DNA from: Pyrus communis | Lineage: Eukaryota > Streptophyta > Magnoliopsida > Rosales > Rosaceae | NCBI RefSeq assembly: GCF_963583255.1 | Contig: NC_084803.1 | Coordinates: 24,216,428 to 24,280,427, forward strand | Direction: 5' to 3' | Length of the DNA: 64,000 nt | Shown here: one piece after another, positions 58,108 to 64,000 of the stretch | Numbering within the stretch: position 1 is the stretch's first letter | Layout of the letters: each line of letters begins with the position of its first letter | Position numbers and translations under genes: made by a program | The notes under the pieces: generated by a model | Databases searched by the model: none | Told to the model about the DNA's origin: nothing | The model's input: only the letters and a program-made list of their open reading frames with translations

Positions 58108-60444
58108 ATGATGCTGTTGAAAATGGATCTAGTCATTGCAGTTTTGGTCTTGGCTTGCTTACAGTCTTTTGTATTGCCTGATTCACAGGGTACGGTTCTG
58201 AGGTTTTGCAACATTTAATTCATTCAGACAGCATCTGGGATATGCTAATCACAACAATCTCCGCATTTTTTCGGTTACATATCATAACAAACAAGACTAA
58301 GGCAAACAAGTCTGGTATTGATTAATGCTATATACCCAATATTGTAACCTCGATGCAATTAACATTCAAACATTGGGGGTCCTCTCTGCAACTCTTTCTT
58401 TCTCTCTTATCTTGCACTCTCTAGGATATTATAGAACGAACACAGACCCAGGGTGTTAGTGGACTGTCTTGAGGTTTTTGTATGTTAGAATTTGTTCACT
58501 ATCTTTTACTTTCCTTTGTTGTATCTATTCCTTTTCTAGTATTTATGTAATGTGGTAGTGAATTTCCGTTGGCAAATTTGTCTGATTAGGTGATGAATGT
58601 CGGCATTTTCGGTTTCAGGAGAAGCACTGTTTTCATTGCGGGATTCTTTGAATAGTTCACCTAATCAGCTCAAGGACTGGAACCGCAACCAAGTCAATCC
58701 ATGCAGTTGGACCAATGTGCAGTGTGACCCTAACAATAATAATGTTGTTTCTGTGTAAGACATCCTTTGTTTATCGTGATGTATTGTTGTCAACGGATCA
58801 CTTCACGATACGAAATTCATCCTTGCATAGATTAAGGTTTTTTCACTTGTCTATGCTTAGTTTTGTCTTTTTCATTTTGCAGAGTGTTGGTAAATATTGG
58901 ATTTTCTGGCATCTTGTCTCCTAAATTAGGAGCCTTGAAAAATCTTCGAACACTGTAAGCACAGAGAATACTAGTCCTGTTTATCATAATTTCTATACAC
59001 TTCATTTTCTGGAGTCATTTCAAAAACTAGGATTGTCACCACAGATGCTGGATTCTCATTGGGATGCATTGAAGAATAAAAAATGTCATGCATCATTGGG
59101 ATGCATTGACAGCGACCTGGGTTATGTACTTCAGTTATTGAAGTCAATTTATTTGTTTTTAGCTTAGTCTCCAAACGCGTGCTTTAGAAGTAAGGTAATT
59201 GTTAAGATCGTATGGTTAGACTTGTTTGTAGAGTATGACAATGTCAACTTTTCGATGATTCAAAGTCAACTCACCTAAGCATTACAGATTAGTTGAGGAT
59301 TAAAAAAACTTTGATCCAACTTCTAGCTAATTTGGTTAGCTTCATGTGTCTTCACTTGTTATTTTCTGTTTGACAGCTTGCCTGAGACATTTAACTTCTT
59401 TAATTGAAGCTTGCAAGTGAGGTACCTCACAAATCGTTTAGTATTGAAATTCATGAGTTTGAAGTCCTGCAATTGCGACCTCCCAAATAAGTTGAATCCC
59501 ACATGTTGGAATATGACAGTGGAGAGAGATCTACATGTGGGGAGAACTGTAGAATATAAAAGAAGTGGTGGATCTCCTTCTAACAACTGAAGCTTTCCCG
59601 ATTTGTGGTACACCAACATACTTATGAAGAACAAATGTATACATATATATGTAGGAGTTTGAGACCTTCTTGTCCCACATTGGGCAACAGTATTTTTTCA
59701 CTAGCCTTTGTATAGGCTTATTCCTTCTACTTAGTAATTAGAACTTGGACCATTTGGAAATGGATTGAAGACTTGGGCCTTATGGTTGTGTGGATTAGGC
59801 TTGAATATAATATAGCCTAAATACAATTAATATTAATTAATCAAGATAAGGGCCATGGGGCCTTGGAATTTAAAATTAATTAGATTCATTAATTTTAATT
59901 TTTGGATTAAGTTTTTTAATTAATTTATTAATTAAAAAACGTTTTGATTAAAAGACACAGCTATTAGAAAGAGTTGTGTACTTTCAAATACACTGAACAG
60001 GTATTTGAAAGGGTGTGAAACAGCCTATATATTTGCAATCACAGTATCCAAGTGAGATTATCTTTCTTCCTCTTTTTCTTCCGTACGAAATTTCCAGAGA
60101 GTAAGCACACAAAGCAGATTCGCTAGAATTCTAGAATCCAGTGCGGGTTGTAGAATTAGATAGTTGAATCCTGGTCGAGCAGACGTTGTAGAACCACAAG
60201 CACAAGAGTGGGACGAAAATACTGTTCGAAGGACATAGCTTTTACGCTAGCCTCTACCTTCTGTGATCAAATTAGTATCATTGATATTCTTATATTAGTT
60301 TCTGTATTTATTGTATAATTTCATTCTGCACATCAAGTATTTTTAGTTAATAAAATATTAGAATTTCAAGTTCTGTTTATTTTTGTTATTTTTGTTTATT
60401 TCTGAATTGTTCTCCAACAATATATACATACATACATACATATA

Positions 60445-60486
<42 letters not shown>

Positions 60487-63400
60487 TTTTTGGATTTCTA
60501 TTGATCACCATAAGATGTAACAGGCAGAACAGAAGGGCAATGAGAATTTCCAAAAGCCCATATGTAATTCCATGATTTCATGCAATTTATGTTGTGCTCA
60601 TTTTCGTTTGTTAACATGTGCAGACTTATCCATTAGGAGCTAAGCTTTAGATGACTGAAAGCATGGTGTAGCACTTCACTTCTGTATTGTACATACTGCT
60701 AATACATGTGTCCTATATTAGCTTAGGATGAACGGAATTTGAGATGAATTCTTACTCACATGAGAGACCATTGTTAACATCTTTAGAAAACTATTTTTCG
60801 AGGGTAGCAATTGATTTTTTTGTTTTGTATAAAGCTTGTGCAGCAGTTCCCATTTGTCTGATTTTTTTAGCCTCTTCTATTTGTAGACATGTATATATAT
60901 TTATATGCATTCCATATGCCAACGACTCTAATACCTATAAGGTGCATTCATCTTGCAGTTCATTACAAGGAAATGGCATAACTGGCGAGATACCAAAAGA
61001 GTTTGGAAATCTGATAAGTTTGTCCGCCTTGAATTTAGGAAACAATAATTTACATGGTGAAATACCAGCTTCCTTTGGCAATCTGAAAAATCTCCAATTT
61101 TTGTGAGTTGTTTCATCCGCATTGTTTTAGGTTTTCCCTAATATATACTGACTCTGCAGTATCTAGTTTTGTCTGACAGTGCTTTCTTGATGATGCAAAC
61201 AGGAATTTGAATAACAATAATCTGAGTGGTACAATCCCAGAGTCACTTTCAAGTCTTTCAAACTTGATTAGTCTGTACGTTATTTTTCATGGACAACTAT
61301 TTTGGCACTCCATCTTTTAGAATTCTGAACATTATCTGTGTGAAGTTGTATACTTGGGCCTCAGTTCTTCAGTATTTGATGCCATACTTGAAACTTTGTT
61401 TGCAGTCAGCTTGCCTTTAATGCTCTCATGGGTCAAATACCTGAGCAGCTGTTTAGTGTCAAAACATACAAGTATGAACAACTTGTTACTGTTAGTGTTT
61501 CTATTCTTGACAAGACTGCAAACCATTCTCTCTCTCTCTCCACACACCCACGTATTCAAAATATGTTTATCTAATCTTGACTTGACCTGTGTTGCTTGTT
61601 TCAGTTTTACAGGAAACCACCTAAACTGTGGCGTGATTCTCCCTCACCTTTGTGCACCTGATATTTATGGTTCAGGTTAATGGGTCAAACAAACATCTGA
61701 AATTGAATTCTTACCCTTTCTTTTATAAGCTTACACGATGGGGTTTTCCCACTCTTGACAGGCGCTAAAAGTAAGCTGAAGCTTGGAATAATAGTTGGAC
61801 TTCTTGTGGGGCTTACCATTTTATTATTACTTGGAGGTTTACTGTACTTTACTGGCAAGCGTAGACACAAAGGCTTCAAGCGTGAAGTTTTTGAGGATGT
61901 TGCAGGTGCGCATTGCTTTCTAGTTGTAGAACTGATTAACAACTCCATCATCTGACCAATCATTGGAACCTTGATTTTAGTTGAGTCTTTTGACCCATCA
62001 TGCTAAAGTTATTCAACCAATTTAGGATTATTATTGAATTGGTTTATCGCAATGACTGGAGTTACGTAAGGGGTTCCTCTTTAGGATAAATATTTACATG
62101 TTCATGGTATGTTATGCCATTGCACATTTGGTAAGGTTGAGAGTGGTGGGGGTGGCCAATATCTTGTAGTTTCATAAAAGAAATATCGTTTATTTTCCAG
62201 TCAATGTTAAAAAGTTGTTCTGAAATACAAATTTGGAGGGCTACACTTCATGAATAACAACATTTTGGTTGGGAGGCTTGATTTGGCCTCTGGCCCTTGC
62301 CGTTAAAAACGTTAAGTATCTGTGAGTAAATTGATTGGAGCCAAAAGGGCCTGGATGATCCTTGCCATGCATAACTTAGCTCATCTGGTTTTTTTTTATT
62401 TTTTTATTTTTTTATTTTTTATTTTTAAAGGTGACCAAAGGATTGCATTTGGCCAGTTAATAAGATTTTCATGGAGGGAACTGCAGCTAGCAACAGACAA
62501 CTTCAGTGAGAAACATGTTCTAGGACAGGGAGGTTTTGGAAAAGTCTATAAAGGAGTGCTATCTGATAACACAGAAGTTGCTGTTAAGCGTCTCACTGAT
62601 TATGAGAGACCTGGGGGTGATACAGCTTTCCAGCGCGAAGTTGAAATGATAAGTGTAGCTGTTCACAGGAATCTATTAAGACTGATCGGATTTTGCACGA
62701 CTCCAACAGAACGCCTTCTTGTGTATCCCTTTATGCAGAATTTAAGTGTTGCCGATCGGTTGCGAGAGATTAAACCTGGTGAGCTCGTCTTAGATTGGCC
62801 TACAAGAAGGCAGGTGGCATTAGGCACAGCCCGTGGGTTAGAGTACCTGCACGAACATTGTAATCCTAAGATTATTCATCGAGATGTTAAGGCTGCTAAT
62901 GTATTACTTGATGAAGATTTTGAAGCAGTTGTTGGCGACTTTGGCTTGGCAAAGTTGGTGGATGTTAGAAAGACTAATGTGACAACTGAAGTTCGTGGCA
63001 CAATGGGTCACATAGCACCTGAATATTTCTCCACTGGGAAGTCATCAGAAAAGACGGATGTTTTTGGCTATGGGATTATGCTTTTAGAACTTGTAACAGG
63101 ACAACGGACAGTTAATTTTTCACGCTTGGAAGAAGATGATGATCTTTTTTTGCTTGACCATGTAAGATAAACTCTCTGTATTTGGGTCGTTCTTTCTCTT
63201 CCCCACTCTCCCTCTCCCTACCTCCTCCTAGTGTGCATTTATATAAACTTTTTTTGTTGCTTGACCATGAAAGATAAACTTGTTTTCGTGCATGTTAAGA
63301 TAACTCAAAGAAATGGCATGATTTTTAATTTTTACTCGTAACAATTGTTTCTTTGGTATTGGGAGCTCTGCATGCTCACAAATGATGTGTAGTTGTATGG

Positions 63401-63902
63401 TCAAAAACTGTTTCCGATTATATGTAGGTATGGTATGGAATTTTGTGCCTAACATATGCTCAAAACAAATTGATATCACGCTTAAGGAAGAAAATGCCGT
63501 GTTTTTTTTTTTTTTTTTTGTTTCACTGAGTGCATAATTTTGCCTGAGTTTGTATTCACTGTGCTAACCTTCTTTGCTTATCTGCTCCTGAAGGTCAAAA
63601 AGCTGGAAAGGGAAAAGAGACTGGATGCTATTGTAGATAGAAATTTGAATGATAGTTTCAACGTCCAAGAGGTAGAAATGATGATCAAAGTTGCGCTTCT
63701 TTGTACGCAAGGATCCCCTGAAGACCGCCCATTAATGTCGGGGGTGGTACGGATGCTAGAAGGGGATGGTCTGGCCGAGCGCTGGGAAGAATGGCAGAAT
63801 GTTGAGGTTGCTCGTAGGCAACAGAGTGAAAGACTACAAAGGAGATTTAACCAAGGAGAAGATTCTGTATGTAATCAGGATGCTTACACTGTCAGCATGT
63901 AG
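58108..63902 (+). CDS. LRR receptor-like serine/threonine kinase (LRR-RLK II, At5g10290/At5g65240-like)
   Basis: Ten coding exons with GT-AG borders: 58108-58189, 58619-58754, 58883-58954, 60959-61102, 61203-61274, 61406-61471, 61605-61675, 61762-61905, 62431-63161, 63594-63902. Together they give 608 residues, the family length. Signal peptide (residues 1-26, or from the second ATG at 58111); N-terminal cap CSWTNVQC; about five LRRs, encoded by 72-bp-phased exons; a cysteine pair NCG...HLC; TM helix about 222-244. Kinase: G-loop GQGGFG 294-299, Lys 315, HRD 412-414, DFG starting at 432, an RD kinase with all catalytic residues. The subfamily contains SERK co-receptors and NIK; ligand and partner are unknown. 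The third coding intron is enlarged to 2 kb by a solo LTR. No defect seen. Confidence 0.92.
59650..60419 (+). mobile_element. Solo Copia-type LTR in an intron
   Basis: Starts TGTAGGAGTTTGAGACC and ends TTCTCCAACA, with short inverted ends (TG.AGGAG / CTCCAACA). It is flanked by a perfect 5-bp duplication ATATA (59645-59649 and 60420-60424). 770 bp, no coding region, a TATA-like CTATATATTT near 60024 and AATAAAATA near the 3' side. It lies in the same orientation as the host gene, inside its third coding intron. Confidence 0.85.
60447..60483. repeat. (TA)n microsatellite
   Basis: About 18 TA units, directly after the solo LTR target site and preceded by CATA repeats. The LTR appears to have inserted into a TA-rich tract. 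Confidence 0.85.
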
Positions 63903-63966
63903 TATTGTTTCTGGTAGTTTAGCTCGGTTAAACCCTGAATGAAGCATATCTGTATTTCCAATTCAA

Positions 63967-63972
63967 AATAAA
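63967..63972 (+). terminator. Poly(A) signal of the LRR kinase gene
   Basis: AATAAA, 65 bases after the stop codon, within a T/A-rich 3' UTR. Confidence 0.6.
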
Positions 63973-64000
63973 ACTACATGTTGTAAATATTTATGTCTAT

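Noticed and set aside
57990..58181. 63-codon plus-strand ORF as an independent gene
   Set aside because: It begins inside the leader intron; only its later part survives splicing and is best described as an upstream ORF overlapping the kinase start.

Overview
This is plant nuclear DNA: GT-AG introns, AT-rich intergenic DNA, TATA-driven LTR retrotransposons, nested DNA transposons and plant-only gene families. The repeats, and the similarity of the low-copy genes to rosid proteins, suggest a woody rosid, most likely Rosaceae of the apple/pear group. That placement is inference, not proof. Roughly three quarters of the window is transposon-derived.

Layout. (1) 1-6223: relics of LTR elements. 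They comprise a Tat-like 3' internal fragment, a 2.6-kb LTR preceded by a polypurine tract (2508-5098), a minus-strand primer-binding site, and a 129-bp palindrome. (2) 6224-24804: one TIR-bounded DNA element, swollen by later insertions. Nested inside it are a complete Tat-lineage Ty3/Gypsy retrotransposon (7053-20315, TSD GTACT, nearly identical LTRs, coding region broken in at least five places, antisense ORF near its 3' end) and a tandem array of about 340-bp units that is split by a solo LTR (20641-22873, TSD TTGAC). (3) 24805-32782: a low-copy region with one apparently intact gene, a secreted kinase-less wall-associated-kinase-like protein (27206-28655). It also holds small MITEs, an orphan last exon of an alpha/beta hydrolase and an RNase-H relic. 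(4) 32783-40667, minus strand: a pentatricopeptide-repeat gene of the At4g39952 type, now a pseudogene cut in two by a 5.5-kb hAT transposon (34029-39576). The hAT carries a decayed transposase and two exons of a kinesin-8 gene in antisense. (5) 40668-53818: decayed repeats, including a MITE, a Ty1/Copia relic (43514-48350), a TIR pair at 49063/51932 and a Tat-like scrap. (6) 53819-57022: a TAA-flanked Harbinger-like element containing an SPT5-like first exon and split by a solo LTR (TSD GGCTG). (7) 57031-63972: an apparently intact LRR receptor kinase gene of the At5g10290/At5g65240 type (LRR-RLK subfamily II), with ten coding exons and about 608 residues. It has a solo Copia LTR in its third coding intron and several upstream ORFs.

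The two intact genes encode cell-surface proteins but nothing in the sequence links them functionally. The window is mainly a record of nested insertion: capture of host exons by two DNA transposons, destruction of a PPR gene, and repeated reduction of LTR elements to solo LTRs.
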